Shown in pieces: positions 41,185 to 50,562 of a DNA stretch of 64,000 nucleotides (the first letter of the stretch is position 1; each line of letters begins with the position of its first letter). This stretch comes from an uncultured Lachnospiraceae bacterium (lineage in GTDB: Bacteria > Bacillota > Clostridia > Lachnospirales > Lachnospiraceae): assembly GCA_945949085.1 (NCBI GenBank), contig CAMFDJ010000008.1, forward strand, positions 1 through 64,000. Reading direction: 5' to 3'. A program made the position numbers and the translations under genes. The notes below the pieces were generated by a model that saw only the letters and a list, made by a program, of their open reading frames with translations, searched no databases and had not been told where the DNA came from.

Positions 41185-43698
41185 CTCAGCATCTGCTGTT
41201 TTCTTTGCTTCTCTCTTCTTCGGAAGAGTCACCTTATCAAGCTTCCAGATGTCATCCACATATTCCTGGATGGTTCTGTCGGATGTGAACTTGCCGGAGC
41301 AAGCGACATTTAAGATAGCACTCTTTGCCCAACCTGCTTCATCTCTGTAAGCAGCCTCAACTTTCTTCTGTGCTTCAGCATATGACTTGAAGTCTTTCAG
41401 GATAAAGTATGTATCGGCCTTTGCCGTGCACTTTGTATTGAGCAGAGAGTTGTAAAGATCTCTGAACATTTCCGGATCGTTCGGTGCATATGTGCCATTG
41501 ATGAGCTGCATGAGCACTTTGCGGATATCGGCATCATTATTGAAAATGTCCATCGGATTATACCCGCCAAACTTCTCATACTGGATGACTTCATCGGAAG
41601 AAAGACCGAAGATAAATGCATTCTCACGTCCAACTTCTTCCACGATCTCCACATTTGCACCATCCATCGTTCCAAGTGTCAGCGCACCGTTTAACATGAA
41701 CTTCATGTTACCTGTGCCGGATGCCTCCTTGGAAGCTGTGGAAATCTGTTCTGAGACATCCGCAGCGGCAAAAATGATCTCTGCATTAGATACACGATAA
41801 TTCTCAATGAATACAACTTTGATCTTACCATTAATGGATTCATCATTGTTGATGACATCAGCCACGGAGTTGATCAGCTTGATCGTCAGCTTTGCATTCT
41901 TGTATCCGGCTGCTGCCTTTGCACCAAAGATAAAGGTTCTTGGATAGAATTCCATATCCGGATGCTCTTTCAGTTCATTATACAGATACATAATGTGCAA
42001 AATATTCAAAAGCTGGCGTTTGTATTCATGCAATCTCTTGACCTGTACGTCAAAGATGGATCTCGGATCCACCTCAATGCCGTTATGTTTCATTATATAG
42101 TCGGCAAGACGTACCTTATTCTGATATTTGATATTCATAAATTCCTGCTGTGCCTTTTCATCCTCGGCATAAACAGCAAGCTTTTTGATCTTCGGAAGGT
42201 CTGTGATCCAATCTGCCCCAACATGCGCTGTCACCCATTCTGCCAAAAGCGGATTTCCGTGCAGAAGGAAACGACGCTGTGTGATACCGTTTGTCTTATT
42301 GTTGAACTTCTCAGGCATCATTTCGTAAAAATCTTTGAGTTCCTGATTCTTCAGAATCTCTGTATGCAGTCTTGCCACACCGTTGACACTGTAACCGGCT
42401 GCAATTGCCAGATGTGCCATTTTGACCTGACCATCGTAGATGATTGCCATTTTGGCTATCTTTTCCTGATTGCCCGGATATCTTGCCTGAATCTCCATCA
42501 CAAAACGTCTATTGATCTCCTCGACAATCTGATAAATACGAGGAAGCAGACGGCTGAACAGCTCGATTGGCCATTTCTCAAGTGCTTCTGCCATGATGGT
42601 ATGATTTGTGTAAGCACAAGTCTTTGTTGTTACATTCCATGCTTCATCCCATGTCAGATAATATTCATCCATCAGGATACGCATCAGCTCTGCTACTGCA
42701 ACTGTCGGATGTGTATCATTGAGCTGGAATGTTACCTTCTCATGGAAGTTTCTGATATCATCATGTGTTCTCATGTATTTGGCAACCGCTTCCTGCACGG
42801 ATGCAGAAATGAAGAAATACTGCTGTTTCAGACGAAGCTCTTTACCTGCATAGTGATTATCATTTGGGTAGAGCACCTCTACGATATTACGTGCCAGATT
42901 CTCCTGCTCAACAGCCTTCTGATAATCGCCCTTATCAAAGGAATCGAGCTGGAAGCATTCTACCGGCTGTGCATCCCAGATGCGGAGCGTATTGACAATA
43001 CCGTTACCATAGCCGACGATCGGCACATCATAAGGGATCGCTGTGACAGACTGGTATCCTTCCTGACGGAAGTTATTTCTGCCGTTGGCATCCTGATATA
43101 CCTTCACATAACCACCGAACTTCACTTCTTTGGCATATTCCGGACGGCGAAGTTCGAACGGATTGCCATCTACAAGCCAGTTATCCGGCACTTCTACCTG
43201 ATAACCGTCTCTGATCTCCTGCTTAAACATACCGTAGCGATAACGGATACCGCATCCATATGCCGGATAACCAAGTGTTGCAAGAGAGTCAAGGAAGCAT
43301 GCTGCCAGTCTTCCCAGTCCACCATTACCAAGTGCTGCGTCAGGTTCCTGATCCTCAATCACATTGATATCGATGCCAAGCTCATCAAGTGCTTCTTTCA
43401 CCTGCGTATATGCCTGCATATTGATCATGTTATTGCCCAGCGCACGTCCCATCAAAAATTCCATAGACAGATAATAAACCGTCTTGGCATCTTTCTTTTC
43501 ATACTGTTTCTGTGTCTCCATCCAGTTTTCTACGATCTGATCCTTGATCGCATAGGATACAGCCTGGAAAATCTGCTGGTCAGTTGCCTCCTCCATCGTT
43601 TTGCGATACAGTGTTCTGACATTGTAGAGCACACTTCTCTTAAAGAGCTCTTTGTCAAAGGTCGGTGATACCGGTACAGTCGTCTTTTTTGCTGCCAT
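41182..43698 (-). CDS. glgP: Glycogen/starch/alpha-glucan phosphorylase
   Basis: GlgP releases glucose-1-phosphate from alpha-1,4-glucans. The 838-residue GT35 enzyme has the N-terminal YYLSMEFLMGRALGNNM, PDAALGNGGLGRLAACFLDSLATL, the glucan/phosphate region TNGITQRRFLL, and the PLP lysine in SGTGNMKFMLNGALTLGTMDGANVEI. A LacI-type operator sits just after its -10 box, shared with the GH13 gene. The C-terminus ends in a charged KREAKKTADAE, directly at repeat D. Confidence 0.97.
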   Translation of the reverse strand: MAAKKTTVPVSPTFDKELFKRSVLYNVRTLYRKTMEEATDQQIFQAVSYAIKDQIVENWMETQKQYEKKDAKTVYYLSMEFLMGRALGNNMINMQAYTQVKEALDELGIDINVIEDQEPDAALGNGGLGRLAACFLDSLATLGYPAYGCGIRYRYGMFKQEIRDGYQVEVPDNWLVDGNPFELRRPEYAKEVKFGGYVKVYQDANGRNNFRQEGYQSVTAIPYDVPIVGYGNGIVNTLRIWDAQPVECFQLDSFDKGDYQKAVEQENLARNIVEVLYPNDNHYAGKELRLKQQYFFISASVQEAVAKYMRTHDDIRNFHEKVTFQLNDTHPTVAVAELMRILMDEYYLTWDEAWNVTTKTCAYTNHTIMAEALEKWPIELFSRLLPRIYQIVEEINRRFVMEIQARYPGNQEKIAKMAIIYDGQVKMAHLAIAAGYSVNGVARLHTEILKNQELKDFYEMMPEKFNNKTNGITQRRFLLHGNPLLAEWVTAHVGADWITDLPKIKKLAVYAEDEKAQQEFMNIKYQNKVRLADYIMKHNGIEVDPRSIFDVQVKRLHEYKRQLLNILHIMYLYNELKEHPDMEFYPRTFIFGAKAAAGYKNAKLTIKLINSVADVINNDESINGKIKVVFIENYRVSNAEIIFAAADVSEQISTASKEASGTGNMKFMLNGALTLGTMDGANVEIVEEVGRENAFIFGLSSDEVIQYEKFGGYNPMDIFNNDADIRKVLMQLINGTYAPNDPEMFRDLYNSLLNTKCTAKADTYFILKDFKSYAEAQKKVEAAYRDEAGWAKSAILNVACSGKFTSDRTIQEYVDDIWKLDKVTLPKKREAKKTADAE

Positions 43699-43797
43699 AG
43701 TTGCCTCCTTATTTCTTCATAATCATCCCTAAATCAACCTCTGTAGAATTCTAACAGATGTATGTCAGTTTCCTACCGGTTGACCATTTATCTTACT

Positions 43798-43823
43798 TAA
43801 TCGTTTAAGCACCGCAACTATTA
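43798..43823 (-). promoter_or_regulatory. Promoter and operator of glgP
   Basis: Minus strand TATAAT (-10), then ten or so bases, then GCTTAAACGATTAA. The sequence TCGTTTAAGC also occurs after the -10 of the GH13 gene. Its position just downstream of the -10 suits a LacI/MalR-type repressor. No regulator gene of that family lies in the window. Confidence 0.6.
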
Positions 43824-43888
43824 TACAACAAAGAGTCGCAAAAAGGAAGAAAAAACGCCAAAATCGTCATTTTTTCCAAATTCTGCTA

Positions 43889-44086
43889 TCATCCCTCTTC
43901 GTACATCCAGATCCACCATGATCTCTCCCTGATACAGAAAAAGGCCTTTCTTTCCGACCCACATGTTCCATTTTTCGCTTCTATCTGTTTTTCAGACTTG
44001 AAGTAATATCCATGAACAGCATCCGGATGCACCACGGACGACGATGCCATATCATAAAAGATCCCTTCGATCAGCTCCGCGTGCAT
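43889..44086 (-). pseudogene. Uma2-family (DUF820) endonuclease-like fragment
   Basis: The first half, MHAELIEGIFYDMASSSVVH, matches the start of Uma2 proteins (ELIDGxxYxMAxPSxxHQ), and KQIEAKNGTC suits the following helix and Cys region. The second half loses the family pattern and does not continue to the PD-(D/E)XK residues, consistent with frameshifts. At 65 residues it is about a third of normal length. It begins ten bases after the stop of the upstream membrane gene. Confidence 0.45.
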
Positions 44087-44095
44087 TTCCCATTT

Positions 44096-44761
44096 TCATC
44101 CCTTCTTTGCCAGCAATATGAGTCCGGCGGCAATCAACACAACCACCGCATAGAGCCCCCACGTCAGCCGCTTTGTCATCTGCTTCATCGGTCCATGAAG
44201 CTGAGAAGCCGTAGGAATATTGGTATTTAAGTCCATCTTTCCAAATTCTTCCTCTAATTCCCACTCCGTAAGGGTCAGTGCATCATTTTGCAATGCAAGC
44301 ATCCAGTCATCCAGCTTATCCATGTAACCCTGATAGCGCGTGAGCACCTTCTGACAGTTCCTCTGCTCGGCCAGAAAGGTTACCACCTTATATTTGCGGA
44401 TGACCTCTGTATATTTTTCGCTGTAATAGTTGAGCGCGATCATCATGCAGGTCTGCGAAATATTGTGTGCGATGGCGGGTCCAAAGATAAGAAGAGCAAA
44501 CTGTGCCAAAAGATACGGCACTACCACAATGAGTTTTTCCATGACATTACCGAAGTCTACCACCATGCCCAACAAGTAAATGATAAGCAGATCCGCATTG
44601 ATCATACCCACATAATAAAATATATCCTGCTTGAGGTGGTGCATTTTGCGCATCGCAATATCAAGCTGGCGACGCACCTTTTTTATTTCAAATTCGACAA
44701 TCTCCGCCTGCTGATGCAAAAGATAGTCGCGGTTATCCTTGTAAAAATATTCCCGTTGCAT
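44096..44761 (-). CDS. Hypothetical membrane protein
   Basis: 221 residues from MQREYFYKD, whose ATG has AGGGGAAA upstream; the ORF-track start 16 codons earlier runs through repeat C3. The N-terminal third is helical and charged. Two adjacent membrane segments (about 55-105, INADLLIIYLLGMVV and VVVPYLLAQFALLIFGPAIA) and a C-terminal one (about 198-217) suggest a tail-anchored layout. I do not recognise a family. It follows the ileS terminator region and has repeat C copies in its leader. Confidence 0.6.
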   Translation of the reverse strand: MQREYFYKDNRDYLLHQQAEIVEFEIKKVRRQLDIAMRKMHHLKQDIFYYVGMINADLLIIYLLGMVVDFGNVMEKLIVVVPYLLAQFALLIFGPAIAHNISQTCMMIALNYYSEKYTEVIRKYKVVTFLAEQRNCQKVLTRYQGYMDKLDDWMLALQNDALTLTEWELEEEFGKMDLNTNIPTASQLHGPMKQMTKRLTWGLYAVVVLIAAGLILLAKKG

Positions 44762-44771
44762 AATTTCCCCT

Positions 44772-44799
44772 GCTTCGCTCGTGCTTGGTTTCTTTCCTC
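44772..44799 (-). repeat. Stem-loop repeat family C, partial copy 3
   Basis: A 28-base exact match (GAGGAAAGAAACCAAGCACG...) to the left part of copy 2. It lies immediately before the chosen start of the membrane protein gene. Confidence 0.7.
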
Positions 44800-44862
44800 T
44801 TTCACTCATAATTCCTACCGCTTCGCGTCAGTCGCGCTTCGCGCTCTACGAATTATTCGTGC

Positions 44863-44920
44863 ACGCTCGGATGAAACCAAATACTTCGCTTCGCTCGTGC
44901 TTGGTTTCTTTCCTCGCTAC
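44863..44920 (-). repeat. Stem-loop repeat family C, copy 2
   Basis: Minus strand GTAGCGAGGAAAGAAACCAA, then GCACGAGCGAAGCGAAGTAT, then TTGGTTTCATCCGAGCG. The arms GAAACCAA/TTGGTTTC differ from copy 1 (GAAAATGA/TCATTTTC) at three paired positions while the loop is conserved. Confidence 0.78.
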
Positions 44921-44927
44921 AGATAGG

Positions 44928-44949
44928 CGGGAATTTCTTCCCGCCTATC
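44928..44949 (-). terminator. Hairpin downstream of ileS
   Basis: TAGGCGGGAA and TTCCCGCCTA form a perfect stem. The T-tract is weak, so termination efficiency is uncertain. Confidence 0.5.
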
Positions 44950-44994
44950 CTGCTGTCAAATTACGTTTCTATTCTTTCTTTTGTTACCCATTGC

Positions 44995-47900
44995 TTACTG
45001 CTTTTCAACAGAAATCGTCACTTTCTCGCCGTTGACATTCCACTCCTTGCTGTTTGCATAGGTTGCATCCTTGTCGATGGAATCTGCCAGTACTTTGTCG
45101 GCGATGGCTTTCTCGTTCTTTGCCACGATTGCAGACAGCTTATCATTTCCTGCGATACCAACCCTGATGCGATCCATGACCTCGAAGCCGGAATCCTTAC
45201 GCATCGTCTGGATCTTGGAGATGATCTCCGCCGCAAAGCCTTCCTCGATCAGTTCCTCTGTCAGATTGCAATCAAGTACAACCGTAACCGTGTTGTCAGC
45301 CTCTGACATGTAGCCTTCCTTCTGGCTCATTTCGATGAGGAGATCTTCCTTACCGAGGGAAACTGCTGTACCGTTTACGTCAAATACAAGACTCTCGCCT
45401 GCATTCAGCTTATCCATTGCCTCATTGCCGTCAAGCTGTTCTAAGTATTGCTTGATACCACCGAGCTGTTTGCCGTATTTCGGTCCGACTGTTTTAAGCT
45501 GTGGTTTGAAGGTGTAAGTTGTAAAGTCTCTGACATCATCTGTGAATTTTACTTCTTTGACATTCAATTCTTCTTCTATAATTTCCTGATAGAACGCGGA
45601 AAGTGCTTTCTCAGCCTTTACAAACATGGTGCCAATCGGCTGACGATTCTTGATATTGGCTGTATTTCTCGCAGCACGTCCCATAACGACAATCTTCAGG
45701 ACTGCTTCCATGTCCTCCTCAAGCTGCTTATCCACAAATGCAGGATTTGCAACCGGGAAATCACACAGATGTACAGATTCCGGTGCCGTAGGATCATTTG
45801 TGCAAACAAGATTTCTGTATATATCCTCTGTCATGAACGGGATCATAGGTGCGGCAAGCTTGGAAACTGTCACCAGAGCGGTATACAGCGTCATGTAGGC
45901 ATTGATCTTATCCTGCTCCATGCCTTTTGCCCAGAAACGTTCACGGCTGCGACGCACATACCAGTTACTCATTTCATCCACAAAATCGTCCAGTGCTCTG
46001 GCTGTCTCCGGGATTCTGTAATTCTCAAGATTCGTGTCCACCTCGGTGATCAGGGTGTTCAGCTTGGACAAAAGCCACTTGTCCATAACGGGCAGCTTGT
46101 CATACTCCAGTGTATATTTGGATGCATCAAATCCGTCAATATTTGCATACAGAACAAAGAATGCGTAGGTGTTCCACAGAGTACCCATGAATTTACGCTG
46201 TCCCTCCTGTACTGCCTTTCCGTGGAAACGGTTCGGAAGCCACGGTGCGGAGTTGATGTAGAAGTACCAGCGGATCGCATCTGCGCCGTAAGTCTCCAGC
46301 GCCTCAAACGGATCAACGGCATTTCCCTTGGATTTGCTCATCTTCTGTCCGTTCTCATCCTGCACATGACCTAATACAATAACATTTTCATATGGTGCTT
46401 TGTTAAACAGAAGTGTTGACTCTGCCATAAGTGAATGGAACCAGCCTCTGGTCTGGTCAACTGCTTCGGAAATAAACTGTGCCGGGAACTGGGATTCAAA
46501 CAGTTCCTTATTCTCAAACGGATAATGATGCTGTGCAAACGGCATTGCGCCCGAGTCAAACCAGCAGTCAATCACTTCCGGTACACGTCTCATTGTCTTG
46601 CCGCAATCAGGACAGGTAAAGGTCACAGCATCGATATATGGACGGTGAAGCTCTACCTTTGCATCCTCCGGGTTACCGCTTCTTTCTGCCAGCTCGGCGC
46701 GGCTTCCGATGGATTCCAAGTGTCCACACCCTTCACATTCCCAGATATTGAGCGGAGTACCCCAGTAACGGTTACGTGAGATTGCCCAGTCCTGAATGTT
46801 CTCCAGCCAGTTGCCAAAACGTCCCTTACCGATAGATTCCGGAATCCAGTTAACTGTGTTATTATTGCGGATCAGATCATCTCTGACTGCTGTTTCTTTG
46901 ATATACCAGGACTCTCTTGCGTAGTAAATGAGTGGTGTATCACATCTCCAGCAGTGTGGGTATTCATGCTCGAATTTCGGTGCATCAAACAGCTTGCCCT
47001 CTTTGTCAAGATCTACAAGGACATCCTTGTCGGCATCCTTTACAAATTTACCGGCATAAGGTGTTTCCTCTGTCAGTTCACCCTTACCGTTTACGAACTG
47101 TACAAACGGAAGATCATAGTTGCGGCCTACATTGGCATCGTCTTCACCGAATGCAGGTGCGATGTGTACGATACCGGTACCATCCGACATGGTAACGTAG
47201 CTGTCGCAGGTTACAAAAAAGCCCTTTTTGTTCTGCTTGTCAGCTACTTCCTTTGCACAGGCAAACAATGGTTCGTATTCTTTGTATTCAAGCTCTTTTC
47301 CTTTGTAGGTTTCAAGAATCTCAAATGCCTTGTTGTCGTTTTCTTCGTTTGCAAGTCTTGATGATAATACAGTATCAAGCAGTGCTTTTGCCATATAATA
47401 CGTATAGCCGTCGGCAGCTTTTACTTTGACATACGCTTCATCCGGATTCACGCAGAGTGCCACGTTACTTGGCAGTGTCCATGGCGTTGTCGTCCATGCC
47501 AGGAAATAAGCATCCTCATCTGCCACCTTAAAGCGCACGATTGCGGAGCGCTCCTTGACTGTCTTGTAACCCTGTGAAACCTCAGCCGTGGAAAGCGGTG
47601 TACCGCAGCGCGGGCAGTAAGGCACGATCTTAAAGCCCTTATACAAAAGACCTTTCTTCCAGATTTCATTCAATGCCCACCACTCTGACTCGATAAAGTT
47701 GTCATCATAGGTAACGTAAGGGTTGTCCATATCTGCCCAGAAACCGACTGTGCCGGAGAAATCCTCCCACATGCCCTTGTATTTCCATACAGATTCCTTA
47801 CATTTGGCAATGAACGGCTCCATACCATATTCTTCAATCTGCTCCTTGCCATTAAGTCCGAGCAGTTTTTCTACCTCCAGCTCTACCGGAAGTCCGTGGG

Positions 47901-48159
47901 TATCCCAACCAGCCTTACGGGGCACCATGTAGCCCTTCATGGTTCTGTATCTGGGGATCATATCCTTGATGACACGTGTCAGGACATGACCGATATGCGG
48001 TTTGCCGTTGGCTGTCGGCGGTCCGTCATAAAAAGTGTAAGTAGGGCCGTCCTTGCGGGCATCCATACTCTTCTGGAAAATGTTGTTCTCGCGCCAGAAT
48101 TTCTCTGTTTCTTTCTCGCGCTCCACAAAGTTCATGTTGGTTTCAACTTTCTGATACAT
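44995..48159 (-). CDS. ileS: Isoleucyl-tRNA synthetase
   Basis: IleS charges tRNA-Ile. The 1054-residue class I enzyme has the HIGH signature in PPTANGKPHIGHVLTRV (about 47-63), the editing (CP1) domain with TTTPWTLPSNVALCVN, zinc-type cysteines in WRCDTPLIYYARESWYI, and KMSKS in ENGQKMSKSKGNAVDPF. The anticodon-binding and C-terminal domains follow. The length and the eukaryote-like form are typical of the longer, mupirocin-tolerant type 2 enzymes. A T-box with isoleucine specifier precedes it. Confidence 0.98.
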   Translation of the reverse strand: MYQKVETNMNFVEREKETEKFWRENNIFQKSMDARKDGPTYTFYDGPPTANGKPHIGHVLTRVIKDMIPRYRTMKGYMVPRKAGWDTHGLPVELEVEKLLGLNGKEQIEEYGMEPFIAKCKESVWKYKGMWEDFSGTVGFWADMDNPYVTYDDNFIESEWWALNEIWKKGLLYKGFKIVPYCPRCGTPLSTAEVSQGYKTVKERSAIVRFKVADEDAYFLAWTTTPWTLPSNVALCVNPDEAYVKVKAADGYTYYMAKALLDTVLSSRLANEENDNKAFEILETYKGKELEYKEYEPLFACAKEVADKQNKKGFFVTCDSYVTMSDGTGIVHIAPAFGEDDANVGRNYDLPFVQFVNGKGELTEETPYAGKFVKDADKDVLVDLDKEGKLFDAPKFEHEYPHCWRCDTPLIYYARESWYIKETAVRDDLIRNNNTVNWIPESIGKGRFGNWLENIQDWAISRNRYWGTPLNIWECEGCGHLESIGSRAELAERSGNPEDAKVELHRPYIDAVTFTCPDCGKTMRRVPEVIDCWFDSGAMPFAQHHYPFENKELFESQFPAQFISEAVDQTRGWFHSLMAESTLLFNKAPYENVIVLGHVQDENGQKMSKSKGNAVDPFEALETYGADAIRWYFYINSAPWLPNRFHGKAVQEGQRKFMGTLWNTYAFFVLYANIDGFDASKYTLEYDKLPVMDKWLLSKLNTLITEVDTNLENYRIPETARALDDFVDEMSNWYVRRSRERFWAKGMEQDKINAYMTLYTALVTVSKLAAPMIPFMTEDIYRNLVCTNDPTAPESVHLCDFPVANPAFVDKQLEEDMEAVLKIVVMGRAARNTANIKNRQPIGTMFVKAEKALSAFYQEIIEEELNVKEVKFTDDVRDFTTYTFKPQLKTVGPKYGKQLGGIKQYLEQLDGNEAMDKLNAGESLVFDVNGTAVSLGKEDLLIEMSQKEGYMSEADNTVTVVLDCNLTEELIEEGFAAEIISKIQTMRKDSGFEVMDRIRVGIAGNDKLSAIVAKNEKAIADKVLADSIDKDATYANSKEWNVNGEKVTISVEKQ

Positions 48160-48195
48160 ATTTTTGCTCCTTCCATAGAAATCTTTTGTTTATAC

Positions 48196-48258
48196 TCATT
48201 TGAGACAGGTGATTATTTCGCTCGGGTGAAAATGAATACTCGCTTCGCTCGTGCTCAT
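48196..48258 (-). other. Possible 20-codon leader ORF between T-box and ileS
   Basis: ATG AGC ACG ... TGA would encode MSTSEASIHFHPSEIITCLK and has GAGGAAGG five bases ahead. It coincides with repeat C1. Copy 2 of the same repeat lacks the ATG, so the hairpin and not the peptide is probably what is conserved. Confidence 0.25.
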
Positions 48259-48274
48259 TTTCCTTCCTCGCTAC
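48218..48274 (-). repeat. Stem-loop repeat family C, copy 1
   Basis: Minus strand GTAGCGAGGAAGGAAAATGA, then GCACGAGCGAAGCGAGTAT, then TCATTTTCACCCGAGCG. It lies between the T-box terminator and the ileS start. Confidence 0.78.
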
Positions 48275-48282
48275 ATATAAAA

Positions 48283-48531
48283 ACCCCGTCCTGTAATAGG
48301 ACGGGGTAATATCCGCTAACCACCTGTTACTGCATACTCGCTGTATTCTATAAAACAACTTCATATGCGCCTGCCTTAACGCGACAGAATCGGCAGCACC
48401 TACTTTGCAAATCACATTTGTTTTCAGCCTGCAACTCGGAAGTGATCTTCGGCAAATCGCTACTCATATCCGGCTCGCACCCTCCCGGACTCGCTTTGAC
48501 TTTCGTCAATATGCTTACTGTCTTCGTCAAC
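48283..48531 (-). promoter_or_regulatory. T-box riboswitch, isoleucine (AUC) specifier, controlling ileS
   Basis: On the minus strand the stem I features appear in order: AGCGAGTCCGGGAGGGTGCGAGCCGG (distal loops), then the specifier region GAAGATCACTTCCGAG, giving AUC (Ile) at 48444-48446. The T-box bulge reads AACAGGTGGTTAGCGG (48313-48328) and the terminator is CCCCGTCCTATTACAGGACGGGG plus TTTTTAT. It senses uncharged tRNA-Ile and allows read-through into ileS. The bulge sequence departs slightly from the usual GGTGGNACCGCG. Confidence 0.9.
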
Positions 48532-48625
48532 GTTTTTCGTAATCGCTTAACTAAACTGATTATAGAACTGCAAATGTGCGGGTGTCAAGCCCTAAAAAGC
48601 TTACGACAAAACCTTATTGCTCCTC

Positions 48626-49903
48626 TTACTCGTCAAATCCCGCCATTTCTTTTATCTGCGCCGCCCCAAAATATGCATACTTCGGCTGGCATGCTGCATC
48701 ATAGAGAAGAGGATTTGCATTTTTTCTCCAGGAATAAGAATCGGACACACCCCAGAAAGTCAGCGAATCCATATTGATGCTACCGGCGTCTACCCTCTCA
48801 AACAGCCCCTGAATGAGGCTATAGTAAAATCTGCCCTGCACCTTTAGATTGTCATCAGTTGCTTCCAGCGTATTCTGCCATTTACCGAGGGAAACATCCA
48901 GCTCAGTAACCTCGATTTTGAGCCCCGTCTTGCCAAGTGTATCCACCATTCTGAAATATTGATTCAGATCATCCATCGTATAAAGATGCCCCTGCAAACC
49001 GATTCCATCGATCAGGAAATTGCCGTCTTCATCAACAAGCGTCTCAACAAATTTTACCAGTGTTGCCGTCTTAAATTGCTCATTGTAGTCATTATAATAT
49101 AAATCGATGGTCTCCGGCGCGTACTGATCGGCATAATAAAATGCATACCACAGATAATCATCTCCGATGATTTCAGACCAGTGATTCTCCCGCAGCAAGC
49201 CGTCCTCCATCCATGCTTCATTTACCACATCATAGGCATAGAACAACTCTGCATAGCCGGACTCTGTGAGCTTTTCAAATACCTGTCTGATATAACTCTC
49301 CATTCGTGCCAGCATCACGTCACGGCTTACAAAATCTTTTTGCGTGTCAAAGTCTTCATAAAAGATCCAATCCGGTGTCTGACTGTACCAGACCAAAGTA
49401 TGACCGCGTACTGCCATGTCATTTTCCTTTGCCCAGTCCAGCATTTCTATCGTATCCTTGTTAAACTCCACAACCAGATCACCGGCTTCGATGCTTTTCT
49501 GTTTATTAAAAATATAGTCCGGTTTCATGGAATTTTCCATCGTGATGCTGTTGAACTGCTCGCAGATCAGCTTGCTCATCTGCGGTATTTTGATCATCTG
49601 CGCACTCAGGCAGGTACCGACTTTCATATTGTGCCCGGCATATATCTCCTTGAGCACCACATTCGCAGAAGTGTCTTCTGTACCCAGCTGCGCATCTTCC
49701 TGCACATCCTCTGCACTGCCTTCTGCCTTCTCCTGCGATTTTTCCGTTTCTGCCTGCGTGTCAGTTTCCGCGGTACTTTCCTCACTCTGGTCGTCTGTCA
49801 AAGACGATGTCTCTGTCGCCACGCTTTTGCCGCAACCTGCCATACAAACTGCCAGCAGGAGCACTAATACGAGCACTTTTGAAATGACTACTCTTTTTTT
49901 CAT
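48626..49903 (-). CDS. Endo-1,4-beta-xylanase lipoprotein (GH10)
   Basis: 425 residues. A lipoprotein signal (lipobox CMAGC, Cys about 24) and a Glu/Thr/Ser-rich linker (25-80) tether a single GH10 domain to the outer face of the membrane. The catalytic acid/base is in YDVVNEAW (about E229) and the nucleophile in EVTELDVSLG (about E334); GHTLVWYSQTPDW and the WGVSDSYSWR motif are also standard. It has no carbohydrate-binding modules, unlike the large GH10, so it may act on shorter fragments at the surface. It lies upstream of the ileS leader but is separately expressed. Confidence 0.94.
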   Translation of the reverse strand: MKKRVVISKVLVLVLLLAVCMAGCGKSVATETSSLTDDQSEESTAETDTQAETEKSQEKAEGSAEDVQEDAQLGTEDTSANVVLKEIYAGHNMKVGTCLSAQMIKIPQMSKLICEQFNSITMENSMKPDYIFNKQKSIEAGDLVVEFNKDTIEMLDWAKENDMAVRGHTLVWYSQTPDWIFYEDFDTQKDFVSRDVMLARMESYIRQVFEKLTESGYAELFYAYDVVNEAWMEDGLLRENHWSEIIGDDYLWYAFYYADQYAPETIDLYYNDYNEQFKTATLVKFVETLVDEDGNFLIDGIGLQGHLYTMDDLNQYFRMVDTLGKTGLKIEVTELDVSLGKWQNTLEATDDNLKVQGRFYYSLIQGLFERVDAGSINMDSLTFWGVSDSYSWRKNANPLLYDAACQPKYAYFGAAQIKEMAGFDE

Positions 49904-50086
49904 AAGAAGCTTTCCTTTTCTACATTTTTTGCAAAATCAAGATTGCTTCTTTCATTATTACGTTGCCGACAAGATTATTCTTTACATTTCTTGCTGTTAT
50001 GCCATTCAAAAATTGCTGTCTGTCGTGCCTTGTATCAATCCGTATCTATTCCGATGGATTATATTATCGGTATCGCAATAATCCGC

Positions 50087-50500
50087 CTATTCCTCACAAA
50101 ACAAAACCTGTTCCGCGATGGCAGCCGCATCCCTGATGCAGTCCGGGCAGCTGCGCAGCACCTTGCCGGTCTCCACGCCTTTGAGATCCTTACAGGTGAG
50201 CGAACCATTCTTTTCCAGAAACTTCTGTGTGATCTCTCTGGAGAGCTTGTAGCTTTCCGCCTTACTGTTTGGCGTATCCAGATTTGCGGTGCTTCTCTTC
50301 ATCCCGGCCAGCACGCAGGCTCCGCTGACAGCACCGCAGGTTCCCTGCATACCACCCATGCCAAGGCCAAGGGCCTCCGTCATGCGGAACATCGTCTCCT
50401 CATCCACACCAACCAGATCACAGTAGGTGCAGGCTACCGCCTGTGCACAGTTAAATCCTTTGTCGTGTCTTGCAATTGTTTCTTCTACGCGTGTTTTCAT
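50087..50500 (-). CDS. C_GCAxxG_C_C family redox-type protein
   Basis: 137 residues with the family's spaced cysteines: GFNCAQAVACTYC, the glycine-rich GLGMGGMQGTCGAVSGACVLAG, LTCKDL and LRSCPDCIRDAA. The pattern suggests a metal or iron-sulphur site or a redox disulphide, and the genes often lie near flavoproteins. The biochemical role is unknown. It is short and cytosolic. The next gene upstream (P-loop kinase) has a different base composition and marks the edge of an AT-rich region. Confidence 0.85.
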   Translation of the reverse strand: MKTRVEETIARHDKGFNCAQAVACTYCDLVGVDEETMFRMTEALGLGMGGMQGTCGAVSGACVLAGMKRSTANLDTPNSKAESYKLSREITQKFLEKNGSLTCKDLKGVETGKVLRSCPDCIRDAAAIAEQVLFCEE

Positions 50501-50544
50501 ATGTATGCTCCTTTCTTTTGTTCGCTTCTTTCATGCTCCGTTCA

Positions 50545-50558
50545 ACAAACCGGAAGTT
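50545..50558. repeat. 14-bp direct repeat, left copy (island edge?)
   Basis: ACAAACCGGAAGTT, repeated exactly at 52775-52788. The two copies enclose the AT-rich block of kinase, GNAT and HEPN/MNT genes. Confidence 0.4.
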
Positions 50559-50562
50559 ATTA

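Noticed and set aside
41962-43668. 568-residue plus-strand ORF
   Set aside because: Antisense to glgP over its full length, with biased composition and no recognisable domain.
48196-48258. ileS leader peptide as a regulatory element
   Set aside because: It has no run of isoleucine codons, the T-box already explains regulation, and repeat C copy 2 lacks the start codon.
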